Source: Myxococcales bacterium (GTDB taxonomy: Bacteria; Myxococcota_A; Polyangia; Nannocystales; Nannocystaceae). Taken from it: 64,000 nt of DNA. Positions 26,194 to 33,890 of the stretch are shown in pieces (the first letter of the stretch is position 1; each line of letters opens with the position of its first letter). The position numbers were made by a program, and so were the translations under genes. The stretch spans positions 372,001-436,000 of the forward strand of contig JACKDV010000003.1 of the NCBI GenBank assembly GCA_020633315.1. Reading direction: 5' to 3'. The notes below the pieces were generated by a model. That model saw nothing but the letters and a program-made list of their open reading frames with translations, was not told where the DNA came from and searched no databases.

Positions 26194-28214
26194 GACGCGA
26201 GATTGCGACAGTCGCCGGCGTGCTCGCGGCCGCGGTCTCGCTGGTGGGGCCGGCCCAGGCCGAGTGGAGCGCGCTGCAGCAGCTGCGCGCCGGCATGGCC
26301 CGCTGCTCCGATGGCTCCGCCACCTGCGGAGGCGTGGCGCGAGCCGACGTCGACCTCGAGGGCCTGCGCCTGTGGCATCCCTGGGCCCAGCGCTCGGGCC
26401 TGCACGTGGAGGCCGACCGGCTCGCCATCGGCCTGGGCCTCGACGGCATCACCATCGACGCCCACGAGCTCCGCCTGTCGCGACCGAGCCCCCCGGTGAC
26501 CCGCCCCGACGCGCCCGCGACCTCCCAGGCCGCCGCCGAGCCCACGGCTCCCCTCGCCCCCCGCCGCTCCCCGCTCGACACCCATGGGATCCCGGTCCAC
26601 CTGCGCGTGCACGGTCCCACCGCTCTCACCCTCGCCGGGATCACGCTGGACCTCGACGCCCCCGAGCTGCACCTCGACGGCCACGGCCAGGCCAGCGCCC
26701 GCTTCGGCGTGAGCGCGAGCGGCCGCGGCATCCGGGCCCGGGGCCTCGATCGCTGGGAGGCCGAGACCATCGACGGTGACCCTCGCCGCTGGCAGGCCAC
26801 CGGTCCGCTGTCGCTGGCCGAGGGCCCCCCGAGCATCGCGGCCGTGGTGATCTCGCCCGACGGCATCGAGGCCCGCCTGCACGACGGCACCGGCGGACAC
26901 CTGCAGCTGCGCGCCCCCGTGCCCGAGGCCGGCACGCGCCCCGCCTGGCTGTCGCTGCGCGCCGAGGCCTTCTCGCTGCGCGCCCTCGGCCACACCGGCG
27001 CCCGCAGCCTGAGCGCCTGGGGCATCGATCCCACCGCGGCCGAGCTCGACGCCGAGCTCACGCTCACGGCCGAGGGAGCGACCCGCTCGCTCGCCGTCGA
27101 CCACCTCACCCTGCGCGGCCTGGTGGTCGACTCCCCCAAGCTCGCCCGCGATCCCGTGCACCTCGAGGACCTGCGCCTGCGCGGCGAGGCCGAGGCCCGC
27201 GGCGACGACGAGCTGGTCGCCGATCTCTGGATCGCCCACCGCGAGGCCGAGCTCGGCCTGAGCGTCCAGCTCGGCCCCGACGCCTGGGACGTCCACACCG
27301 CGCTCGCCCCCCTGCCCTGCCAGGCCCTCGTGCACGCGCTGCCCGACGCGATGACCGAGATGCTCTCGGGCACCGAGCTCCGCGGCGAGATCGAGGCCCG
27401 CGCCGACCTCCACGTGGACCGCCTGGCCCTCGCGCAGGCTCGCGCCCTGCCCCATCGCCCCACCGACGCGCCGCCTCCCGGCGAGCTGTCGCTGTGGTTC
27501 CCCTTCCTCGAGCGCTGCACCGTGGTGCGCGACGATCCGCGCCTCGACCTGGCCGCGCTCACCGGTCCCTACCGCCACCGCTTCGTGGACGCCGACGGCA
27601 ACCACCGCACGCGCCTGCTCGCCCGCGAGGCGCCTGGCTACGTCTCGATCGCCGAGGTGCCCCGCCTGGCCCGGGCCTTCGTCACCCTCGAGGACCGCCG
27701 CTTCTGGAACCACGACGGCTTCGATCGCGAGCAGATCGTCAACGCCTTCTGGCACAACCTGGTGCAGGGCCGCGTGAGCCGGGGCGCCAGCACCATCTCG
27801 CAGCAAGCCGCCCGCAACCTGTGGCTCGGGGTCGATCGCTCGTGGGGCCGCAAGCTACAGGAGGCCCTGCTCACCGCGCGCCTGGAGGCCTCCACCCCCA
27901 AGCCGCGGATCATGGAGCTGTACCTCAACGTCATCGAGCTCGGCCCCGGCACCCACGGGGTGCAGGACGCCGCGATGCTCTACTTCGGCAAGCCCGCCTC
28001 CGAGCTGTCGGTGCTGCAATCGATCCACCTCGCCGCCCTGGCCCCCGCGCCCAACCGCTACGCCAAGAGCTTCGAGGACGGCCGGGTCACCCCGCAGTGG
28101 CGCGAGATGCTGGACGAGCACGTCCGCCGCATGTACCGAGCCGGCCTCATCAGCCGCGCCGAGATGATCGCCGCGCTCGGCGAGGACCTCGGCCTGCTCG
28201 ACCGCTCCCGCTGA
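26190..28214 (+). CDS. Family-51 peptidoglycan glycosyltransferase with a large beta-rich N-terminal region
   Basis: 674 residues from a GTG overlapping the previous stop. An N-terminal signal-type segment (MRREIATVAGVLAAAVSLVG) is followed by about 430 residues of repetitive beta-strand sequence, reminiscent of AsmA-like domains (LTLAGITLDLDAPELHLDGH, VDHLTLRGLVVDSPK). The C-terminal ~200 residues are a GT51 domain: FVTLEDRRFWNHDGFDREQI (catalytic Glu 501), GRVSRGASTISQQAARNLWL, RKLQEALLTARLE, MELYLNVIELGPGTHGVQDA and LAALAPAPNRY. No transpeptidase domain follows, so it is monofunctional but much larger than MtgA. It polymerises lipid II in the periplasm by family rule. The beta-rich fusion is unusual. 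Confidence 0.85.
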   Translation: MRREIATVAGVLAAAVSLVGPAQAEWSALQQLRAGMARCSDGSATCGGVARADVDLEGLRLWHPWAQRSGLHVEADRLAIGLGLDGITIDAHELRLSRPSPPVTRPDAPATSQAAAEPTAPLAPRRSPLDTHGIPVHLRVHGPTALTLAGITLDLDAPELHLDGHGQASARFGVSASGRGIRARGLDRWEAETIDGDPRRWQATGPLSLAEGPPSIAAVVISPDGIEARLHDGTGGHLQLRAPVPEAGTRPAWLSLRAEAFSLRALGHTGARSLSAWGIDPTAAELDAELTLTAEGATRSLAVDHLTLRGLVVDSPKLARDPVHLEDLRLRGEAEARGDDELVADLWIAHREAELGLSVQLGPDAWDVHTALAPLPCQALVHALPDAMTEMLSGTELRGEIEARADLHVDRLALAQARALPHRPTDAPPPGELSLWFPFLERCTVVRDDPRLDLAALTGPYRHRFVDADGNHRTRLLAREAPGYVSIAEVPRLARAFVTLEDRRFWNHDGFDREQIVNAFWHNLVQGRVSRGASTISQQAARNLWLGVDRSWGRKLQEALLTARLEASTPKPRIMELYLNVIELGPGTHGVQDAAMLYFGKPASELSVLQSIHLAALAPAPNRYAKSFEDGRVTPQWREMLDEHVRRMYRAGLISRAEMIAALGEDLGLLDRSR

Positions 28215-28266
28215 GCCGACCGGTGGGATTCCACACTCGTGCTACCCTAGCCGCCGCAGGGGTCGA

Positions 28267-29325
28267 ATGAAGGTCCGCGAGCTCAGGCTCCGTCACTTCC
28301 GCAACGTCAAGGAGCACCTTCGCAGCGTTGCCTTCGCCGACGAGTCGACCGGCCTCGTGCGCCCGCTGACCATCCTCGTCGGCTCGAACGGCTCGGGGAA
28401 GTCCAGCGTGTTCGAGGTGGTGGAGGGCCTGCTGAGCTTCGCGCTCGACATGGTCGAGGATCGTCCGGTCACCCACGCCCTGCGCGAGCACGGCTACGCG
28501 GCCATCCAGCTCGAGTTCGACGAGCGCGCCCCCGATCCACTTCCCTCGGGGCTGTGGATCGCGCTGGGCCGCAAGGACCGCGCCCCGAACGGCTACGACG
28601 AGCTCGGTCGCCAGATCTGTCACCTCGAGCAGCGCGGCGGGCCCGGCAAGCCCTGGGTCAGGCAAGGCGGTCGGGCGGCGCTCAACCGATGGGTGGGGAG
28701 CATGATCCGCGGGGAGGAGCCCTCGAGGGGCGGGCTCCTCCACTTCCCCCACAACCGCTGGATCGAGCACGAGCAGCGCGGCGCCATCGAGCCTCCCTCG
28801 CAAACTCCCCAGTGGCTGTTCCACTTCGATCCCACTGGCCACTGGCACGGCAGCCTCTCTCAGCTGTGGGTGTGGCAGAACTACCTCGACCTCGAGCAGC
28901 AGCGGGACGGACGAGACAACCTCGCCCCCTTCGTGGAGGTGATCGAGGAAATCCTGGGCGAGGACCAGCGCATCCGCATCCGGGAGGGACACGTGCGCAT
29001 CGTCCGGCCTCGGTACCAGGACGAGGTGGAGCCGCATCAGCTCCCATCGGGTCAGCAGCAGATCCTCACCCTCTTCGGAGAGATCGTCAGGCGGCTTCGC
29101 CCCGGCGCGGTGGTCCTCATCGACGAGATCGAGCTGAGCCTCCATCCCGCCCTGCAGCGAGCCGTGCTCGCGCACTTGCGACGCCTGGCCCAGGCCTACG
29201 ATCTCCAGGTGGTCGTCACCACGCACTCGATGGAGATCGTGGCCGCGGCCGCCGCCCACGAGGTCGTCAACCTCGACGACATGGTGCTCGAGGAGAGGGC
29301 TCGCTTCGCCGAGGACCCGCGGTGA
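28267..29325 (+). CDS. AAA15/OLD-like ATPase of a defence-type pair
   Basis: 352 residues. Opening MKVRELRLRHFRNVKEH and Walker A VGSNGSGKSS (K45) are typical of ABC/AAA15-type ATPases related to OLD and RecF. The signature is LPSGQQQILTLFGEIV, Walker B is AVVLIDEIELSLHPALQ, and the switch His is VVTTHSMEIV. A TACCCT element about 23 nt before the ATG and AGGGG just before it look like promoter and ribosome binding site. The next gene overlaps by GTGA and starts with a TOPRIM-like VEGE box. The ATPase/TOPRIM pairing recalls phage-defence modules such as PARIS (AriA/AriB) or OLD; assignment is inference. The partner is broken, so the pair may be inactive. Confidence 0.75.
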   Translation: MKVRELRLRHFRNVKEHLRSVAFADESTGLVRPLTILVGSNGSGKSSVFEVVEGLLSFALDMVEDRPVTHALREHGYAAIQLEFDERAPDPLPSGLWIALGRKDRAPNGYDELGRQICHLEQRGGPGKPWVRQGGRAALNRWVGSMIRGEEPSRGGLLHFPHNRWIEHEQRGAIEPPSQTPQWLFHFDPTGHWHGSLSQLWVWQNYLDLEQQRDGRDNLAPFVEVIEEILGEDQRIRIREGHVRIVRPRYQDEVEPHQLPSGQQQILTLFGEIVRRLRPGAVVLIDEIELSLHPALQRAVLAHLRRLAQAYDLQVVVTTHSMEIVAAAAAHEVVNLDDMVLEERARFAEDPR

Positions 29326-29826
29326 AGCAACCCCACCTGCAATCAGGCGCCCTGCTCGCAGCCTGTGCCGCTGGCCGAGGAGCCATCGTCATCGTGGAGG
29401 GCGAGCACCGCGAGGACGACGAGTACTTCTACTCTCGGTGGTTCGGCACCCTCGGCCCTCGCATCAGCTTTGCATCGACGGCAGCCGAGCGACGGCCAGC
29501 AGTACTACGAGCACCCCGATGCCCTCGGGGGGATCGACGTCGAAGCGAAGCTGAGGGCGTGGGGCTCTGGGCGCAACACGCCGCGTCCCCTCGACGAGGT
29601 CCATGCCGCCCACCTCGCGCGGCTGCGGTCGGGAGGCATCGACGACTGGGCAGCCGAGGTCACCGGCAAGGTGGTGCTCAAGGTGTTCCTGCGCGCGCTG
29701 AGCTCGGCGCTGCCGAGGCCGATTCCCGCCGAGATGCTGGTCTCGATCTACCTCGACGCATACCCGAGTGCTCATCGCGAGCTCGGAGAGATCGTCGATG
29801 CGATCCTCGCAGACGCAGGGACCTGA
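29322..29826 (+). pseudogene. TOPRIM-like partner of the AAA ATPase, frameshifted and short
   Basis: The GTG at 29322 overlaps the ATPase stop. The first 56 codons read naturally: GRGAIVIVEGEHREDDEYFY, with the VEGE box of TOPRIM/DUF4435-type proteins. At about 29490 the frame breaks. Skipping one C lets reading resume as DGQQYYEHPDALGGIDVEAK and continue naturally to the TGA at 29824-29826 (LSSALPRPIPAEMLVSIYLD). In the original frame the sequence becomes Arg/Pro-rich shadow. The rebuilt protein has only about 167 residues, and the segment where a DxD/DRD motif is expected between the two parts is missing, so a deletion with frameshift is likely. A sequencing error alone would not restore full length. 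Confidence 0.6.
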
Positions 29827-29838
29827 GCCGCTCCGCCG

Positions 29839-30573
29839 CTACACGCCCGCGAACAGGCGGGCGCCGAAGCTGTCGGACAGGCGGTCGTCGTCGAAGATCC
29901 GCTGGGCCGCGGTCGCCACGTCGTACTCCACGCGGTGGAACTCGAACACGCCGGCGCCCGCGTCGTAGATGGTGTAGCTGGCCCGCGGATCGTGGTCGCG
30001 CGGCTGGCCCACCGAGCCCACCGAGATGATGTAGCGGAACTCGGGGTGCACCTCGAAGCGCTTGGTGATCACCTCGTAGACCCGCTCCTTGCCCAGCGCA
30101 TACGACTTGCACAGGTGCGAGTGGCCGATGAAGGTGACCTGCCCCAGCTTCTCCCAGATGGGGATGCAGGTGGCGGCCTGATCGATGGTGAAGATGTACT
30201 CGAACTGCTCGAGGTCGAGCGGCGAGCCGTGGCAGAAGTGCACGTCCCCGTCCGTCTCGCGGTAGCGGAGCTTGCGGAGCCACTTCATGTTCTCGTCGGT
30301 CAGCGTGGTGGCGTGGTGGTCCAGCGCCTCGCGGGCCGCGTCGTAGTAGTAGCTGTAGTCCATGCGACCGGCGACCGCCGCGTCGTGGTTGCCGAGAATC
30401 GTGTGCTTGGTGAGCGTGCGGACCTTGTCGCAGCACGGGTTGGGCTGAGCGCCGTAGCCCACGGTGTCACCGATGCACACCAGCTCGTCCACGCCGTGCT
30501 TGTCGAATTGTCGGAGCACGGCCTCGAGCGCCTCGAGGTTGGCGTGAGTGTCGCTGAAGATCCCGTATCGCAT
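29839..30573 (-). CDS. Calcineurin-like metallophosphoesterase
   Basis: 244 residues. The dinuclear metal-site motifs are complete and in order: SDTHAN (DxH), GDTVGYG, GNHDAAV, HFCHGSP and FIGHSHLC. The size and motif spacing fit the YfcE/MJ0936-type phosphodiesterase family. The ATG at 30573 is chosen because the first strand (MRYGIFSDTHAN) starts there. The longer frame upstream is Arg/Pro-rich and overlaps the neighbouring gene. It follows the HEAT/zinc-ribbon gene by 25 nt on the same strand, suggesting co-transcription. The substrate is unknown; protein phosphatase or cyclic-nucleotide phosphodiesterase activity are both possible in the family. Confidence 0.88.
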   Translation of the reverse strand: MRYGIFSDTHANLEALEAVLRQFDKHGVDELVCIGDTVGYGAQPNPCCDKVRTLTKHTILGNHDAAVAGRMDYSYYYDAAREALDHHATTLTDENMKWLRKLRYRETDGDVHFCHGSPLDLEQFEYIFTIDQAATCIPIWEKLGQVTFIGHSHLCKSYALGKERVYEVITKRFEVHPEFRYIISVGSVGQPRDHDPRASYTIYDAGAGVFEFHRVEYDVATAAQRIFDDDRLSDSFGARLFAGV

Positions 30574-30598
30574 GTCGATCGCTTCGAAGGCTCGCGAC

Positions 30599-33016
30599 TC
30601 AGGCCTCGGCCTCGACCTCGAGCTCCGGCACCATGATGGCTTCGTAGGCCCGCCGCGCAAAGGCCCGAATTTCGGTGACCTCCGACATCGGAATCTCCCC
30701 GCGGATCTGCGCGCCCGAGGTGGTCACCTCGGCGAGGCTGGACAGCGCCCGTCGGGCCGCGGTCGACACCCGTGGATCGTCGGCGTCGGCGAGCGCCCGC
30801 ACCGCATCCTTGCCCGTCTGGGTGTCCTGGCCCGAGTCCTGCGACACCGCAATCTCGGCGAGGGCCCGAGCGACGCGGTCGATGGCGAGCTGCTCGCCGG
30901 GGCTGGCCGCCTCCTGCGAGAGGGTCTGGCACAGGCCCCGGATGGCCGCGGTGCCGAACCAGCCGATCGCACGTGCGACGTCCAGCCACACGGTGGTCGG
31001 CTCCCGCACCAAGTGCTCCGATAGGCGCTGCATGGCCTCGGGCTCGCGCGACATCCCCAGCAGGATCGCGGCGGCCTGCCGAACCTCGCGGCTCTCCGAG
31101 CCGAGCTTCTCGAGCAGGCCGGGCACCACCCGCGGGCCGAGGTCGCTGAGGTCGGGCAGCAGGGCCAGCAGCTCCCCGGTCTCGAACTCCTCGAGCGAGG
31201 CGATGACCTGACCCAGGGCCTCCAGCGAGCCGCGTCCTTGCAGCACCTCGGTGGCCGCCCGCAGCCGCTGTCGAGGGTCGCGCAGGCGCTGCTCGAGCTG
31301 CTCGGGCACGCCTGGGGGGCCGTCGGAGCTCAGCGTGCCGCTGGTGATCTCGCCCGAGCGAATCTCGCCCGAGACCTGGCGGCGGGGCGGCGGCGGCGGG
31401 GAGGCGGGGACGAGCTCGGGCTCGGGCAGGCTCAGGGCCCGCCGCAGCTCGGTCGGCGGCGGGATGTCCTTGCGCCGGCACAGGTCGTGGATCGACAGCC
31501 ATGCCTCGTGGGCCGCGTCGGGCTCGAGGTCGCCCTCCTCGCCCTCGTGCTCGGCCCGGTTGGCGCTCAGCCGCTGGGCGTAGTCGTCGAGATCGCGGGC
31601 CAGGCCCGAGGCGACCAGCCGCCGCCAGAACCTCCGGGGCGCACACAGGCCGTGGGTCAGCGAGCCCTCGAGCACCCGTCGCCGGATCTCGTCGTACTCG
31701 GCCATCGGCAGGCCCTCCACCTCGAGCAGCTGGGCCAGGGTGTCCTTTTGGGAGACCCGCTCGAGGTGCTCGAGGGCGGCCACCGCCTCGCGGGCGCCGA
31801 TGATGTGCTGGTAGGCCCCCGAGGCCAGCGAGACCTCGGGCCGCACCAGCCGCGAGGGCGCGGGCTCGGCCTCGAGCACCCGCCGGGCCTTGTCGAACTC
31901 CTGGGGCGGGTACTCGCCCCGCGCCAAGATCCCCCGCGCCGACTCCACGCAGAGCGCGGCGTTGGGCTCGAGGCCCTCGGACACGATCTCGCGGCTCACC
32001 TCGCGCGAGCCGTGCTCGATCACCAAGGTGACGGCGAAGCGCTCGGACAGCCGGCGGAAGACGTCAGTGGCCAGCGCGCTGCCCACGTCGACCACCGCGT
32101 CGATGCAGCCCACCTGACCCATGTACGAGCCGACGACCCGCACCCCCACCAGCGGATAGCCGTAGCCCCGCAGGTGGATCGGGCGCGCCGAGAGGTGGGC
32201 CGCCTCCCAGCGCGGCAGCTCCTCGGAGGACACCCGTACCCGGAAGGTGACCACCTCGTCGAGCGTGAGGTCGGCCACGTGCGCCCCGATGGCGCTGGGC
32301 CGGGTCGCCATCGGAGGCGAGGGGGCATCGGAGCCGATGAGCTGGGGCACGCCCGCGTCGAAGTCGGGCACCGAGCCGGGTGAGGGCGGGGCGAACAGCG
32401 GGGCCGAGGGCACGCCGGAGCTCCGCCCCGACGGCAGCACCGGGGCCTCCTCCTCGCCCACGTCCATCAGGTGGCTGGGGTCGATGAGCCGCGGCTCGTC
32501 GTCCAGGCCGTCCAGGCCCACGGCCGGCGGCGTGGCGGCAGGCACCGGGCGCGAGGGCTCGCGCCGCACCCCCGTCTGCTCGGCCTCGTCCACCCCCGCC
32601 ACCTCGCTGTAGGGGCGGCGCGCGGTGGTCTCCTCGCGACGGACGGGCACCGCCTCCTCGGCCTCGACGAACTCGAAGGCGGGAGCGAGCACCCAGGTGG
32701 GCATCGCCTCGCCCCGCGAGCGCACGCGCTCGAGGTGGTCCCGCATCTCGTCGAGCACGTCCCCGCGGCGGCTGGGGTGCATCACCAGCTCCACCCGCTT
32801 GGCCCCCGGGCGCACGCACAGCCAGGTGGCGTGGCCGCTGGCCAGCTCGCCGCACTCGGGGCACTCGCCCTCCCAGGGGCCACGGCGCCTCACGCGTTCC
32901 GCCACGCCTGCGCGCGCGTCGGCGTCGATCCACCGCCACCGCCGCGTCGGGAACATCGTGCCGCAGCGGCACACGTGGAGCGCGGCTTCCGACCAGCTGT
33001 AGTCGAATGACGACAC
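30599..33016 (-). CDS. Large zinc-ribbon and HEAT-repeat protein of unknown function
   Basis: 805 residues from the GTG at 33016 (VSSFDYSWSE). Longer starts would run into the divergent neighbour, and a good promoter lies just upstream. The N-terminus has a zinc-ribbon candidate (CRCGTMFP ... GECPECGELA). A Pro/Glu/Asp-rich linker follows, then a mixed domain of about 250 residues (VADLTLDEVVTFRVRVSSEE, YGYPLVGVRVVGSYMGQVGC). The C-terminal third is HEAT-like (GQVIASLEEFETGELLALLP, VVPGLLEKLGSESREVRQAA, AILLGMSREPEAMQRLSEHL). A Ser/Thr patch (GEIRSGEITSGTLSSDG) may be a phosphosite region. I do not recognise the family. The metallophosphoesterase gene follows after 25 nt. Confidence 0.65.
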   Translation of the reverse strand: MSSFDYSWSEAALHVCRCGTMFPTRRWRWIDADARAGVAERVRRRGPWEGECPECGELASGHATWLCVRPGAKRVELVMHPSRRGDVLDEMRDHLERVRSRGEAMPTWVLAPAFEFVEAEEAVPVRREETTARRPYSEVAGVDEAEQTGVRREPSRPVPAATPPAVGLDGLDDEPRLIDPSHLMDVGEEEAPVLPSGRSSGVPSAPLFAPPSPGSVPDFDAGVPQLIGSDAPSPPMATRPSAIGAHVADLTLDEVVTFRVRVSSEELPRWEAAHLSARPIHLRGYGYPLVGVRVVGSYMGQVGCIDAVVDVGSALATDVFRRLSERFAVTLVIEHGSREVSREIVSEGLEPNAALCVESARGILARGEYPPQEFDKARRVLEAEPAPSRLVRPEVSLASGAYQHIIGAREAVAALEHLERVSQKDTLAQLLEVEGLPMAEYDEIRRRVLEGSLTHGLCAPRRFWRRLVASGLARDLDDYAQRLSANRAEHEGEEGDLEPDAAHEAWLSIHDLCRRKDIPPPTELRRALSLPEPELVPASPPPPPRRQVSGEIRSGEITSGTLSSDGPPGVPEQLEQRLRDPRQRLRAATEVLQGRGSLEALGQVIASLEEFETGELLALLPDLSDLGPRVVPGLLEKLGSESREVRQAAAILLGMSREPEAMQRLSEHLVREPTTVWLDVARAIGWFGTAAIRGLCQTLSQEAASPGEQLAIDRVARALAEIAVSQDSGQDTQTGKDAVRALADADDPRVSTAARRALSSLAEVTTSGAQIRGEIPMSEVTEIRAFARRAYEAIMVPELEVEAEA

Positions 33017-33031
33017 GGATCTCGTGCGACC

Positions 33032-33061
33032 AACATAGCGTCGCCCCGTTCGTCGTGTAAA
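33032..33061 (-). promoter_or_regulatory. Candidate sigma70-type promoter, TTTACA-N18-TATGTT
   Basis: On the minus strand TTTACA (33061-33056) and TATGTT (33037-33032) are separated by 18 nt, and the -10 ends 15 nt before the GTG at 33016. It is the best standard promoter match I see in the window. It lies in the 55-bp gap between divergent genes. Confidence 0.55.
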
Positions 33062-33071
33062 GGTTGCGCGC

Positions 33072-33824
33072 ATGTCCAAGCCCCGCGGTGACGGCCGTTC
33101 CTCGGCGCCCACGATCGGTAGCGCCCCTCGCGCTGAGGGACGACCCACCGAGCCGGTCACGTCCGTCGCCGCCGGTGTGCCCGAGCTGGTGGAGGCGCTC
33201 GTTCGGATCTTCGCCGAGCAGCTGCAGCGCTCCCTCGAGGTCGTCCTCGACGGCTCGGTCGAGTCGCTGGCCTTCGTCGACTACTACCTGTCGCTCGCGA
33301 AGGCCGAGACCCGGGAGCCCATCATCTCGCTGCTGGCCGCGGGCGCCGGGGCCTACTTCGGCGAGCTGGTGCGTCGTCAGATCGGCGGCGCCTGGGTGGG
33401 CAACGGCCAGGACCCCCGCCGCCTGCGGCTGCTGGTCGAGCCCCAGTTCGTCTACTTCTCCCCGGTCGACCAGGCCTACGAGGCCATCGCCGGGGAGGGC
33501 CTGGACCCCGACGACCCGCGGATCGCCCCCGGCCCCGTCTTCGACAGCAGCTTCGGGCTGCGGCCCTCCGCCGACGAGGACGAGGACGACGAGCGGGACG
33601 ACCCGCCCACGCCCGACGAGGAGGACGACGCCACCTGGCTGCAGCAGCGCCTGGCCGAGCTGCCCCCGGTCCCCGAGGACCAGTTCTACAGCCTCACCTG
33701 CCGCTTCGAGACCCTCCAGCTCATGCTCGAGCTGCTCGCGGCCAAGCACGCCGGCGAGGGGCGATCCCCCCAGCGCTACGGGCTGTCCGACTACGTGGAG
33801 GTCCTGGCCCGCGGTCGGGCCTGA
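33072..33824 (+). CDS. Hypothetical cytoplasmic protein
   Basis: 250 residues, no family recognised. A Ser/Arg/Pro-rich start is followed by helical sequence (VPELVEALVRIFAEQLQRSL), a conserved-looking core (GAYFGELVRRQIGGAWVG, RLRLLVEPQFVYFSPVDQAY), an acidic Asp/Glu run (residues ~165-185) and a last helical part (FETLQLMLELLAAKHAGEG). No signal peptide or membrane segment. It diverges from the HEAT/zinc-ribbon gene with only 55 bp between starts and precedes the giant TPR gene by 66 nt. Confidence 0.6.
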   Translation: MSKPRGDGRSSAPTIGSAPRAEGRPTEPVTSVAAGVPELVEALVRIFAEQLQRSLEVVLDGSVESLAFVDYYLSLAKAETREPIISLLAAGAGAYFGELVRRQIGGAWVGNGQDPRRLRLLVEPQFVYFSPVDQAYEAIAGEGLDPDDPRIAPGPVFDSSFGLRPSADEDEDDERDDPPTPDEEDDATWLQQRLAELPPVPEDQFYSLTCRFETLQLMLELLAAKHAGEGRSPQRYGLSDYVEVLARGRA

Positions 33825-33853
33825 AACGGGCTTCCCCGGGGCCCTCTCGCCGC

Positions 33854-33881
33854 TTGGACGCCCTGCCAAACCGTGTAGACT
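33854..33881 (+). promoter_or_regulatory. Candidate promoter TTGGAC-N16-TAGACT
   Basis: TTGGAC (33854-33859) and TAGACT (33876-33881) are 16 nt apart. The -10 ends 9 nt before the ATG at 33891, so the transcript would start at or next to the initiation codon. No Shine-Dalgarno sequence is present, which fits a leaderless mRNA. Confidence 0.5.
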
Positions 33882-33890
33882 CGCCCCCGC

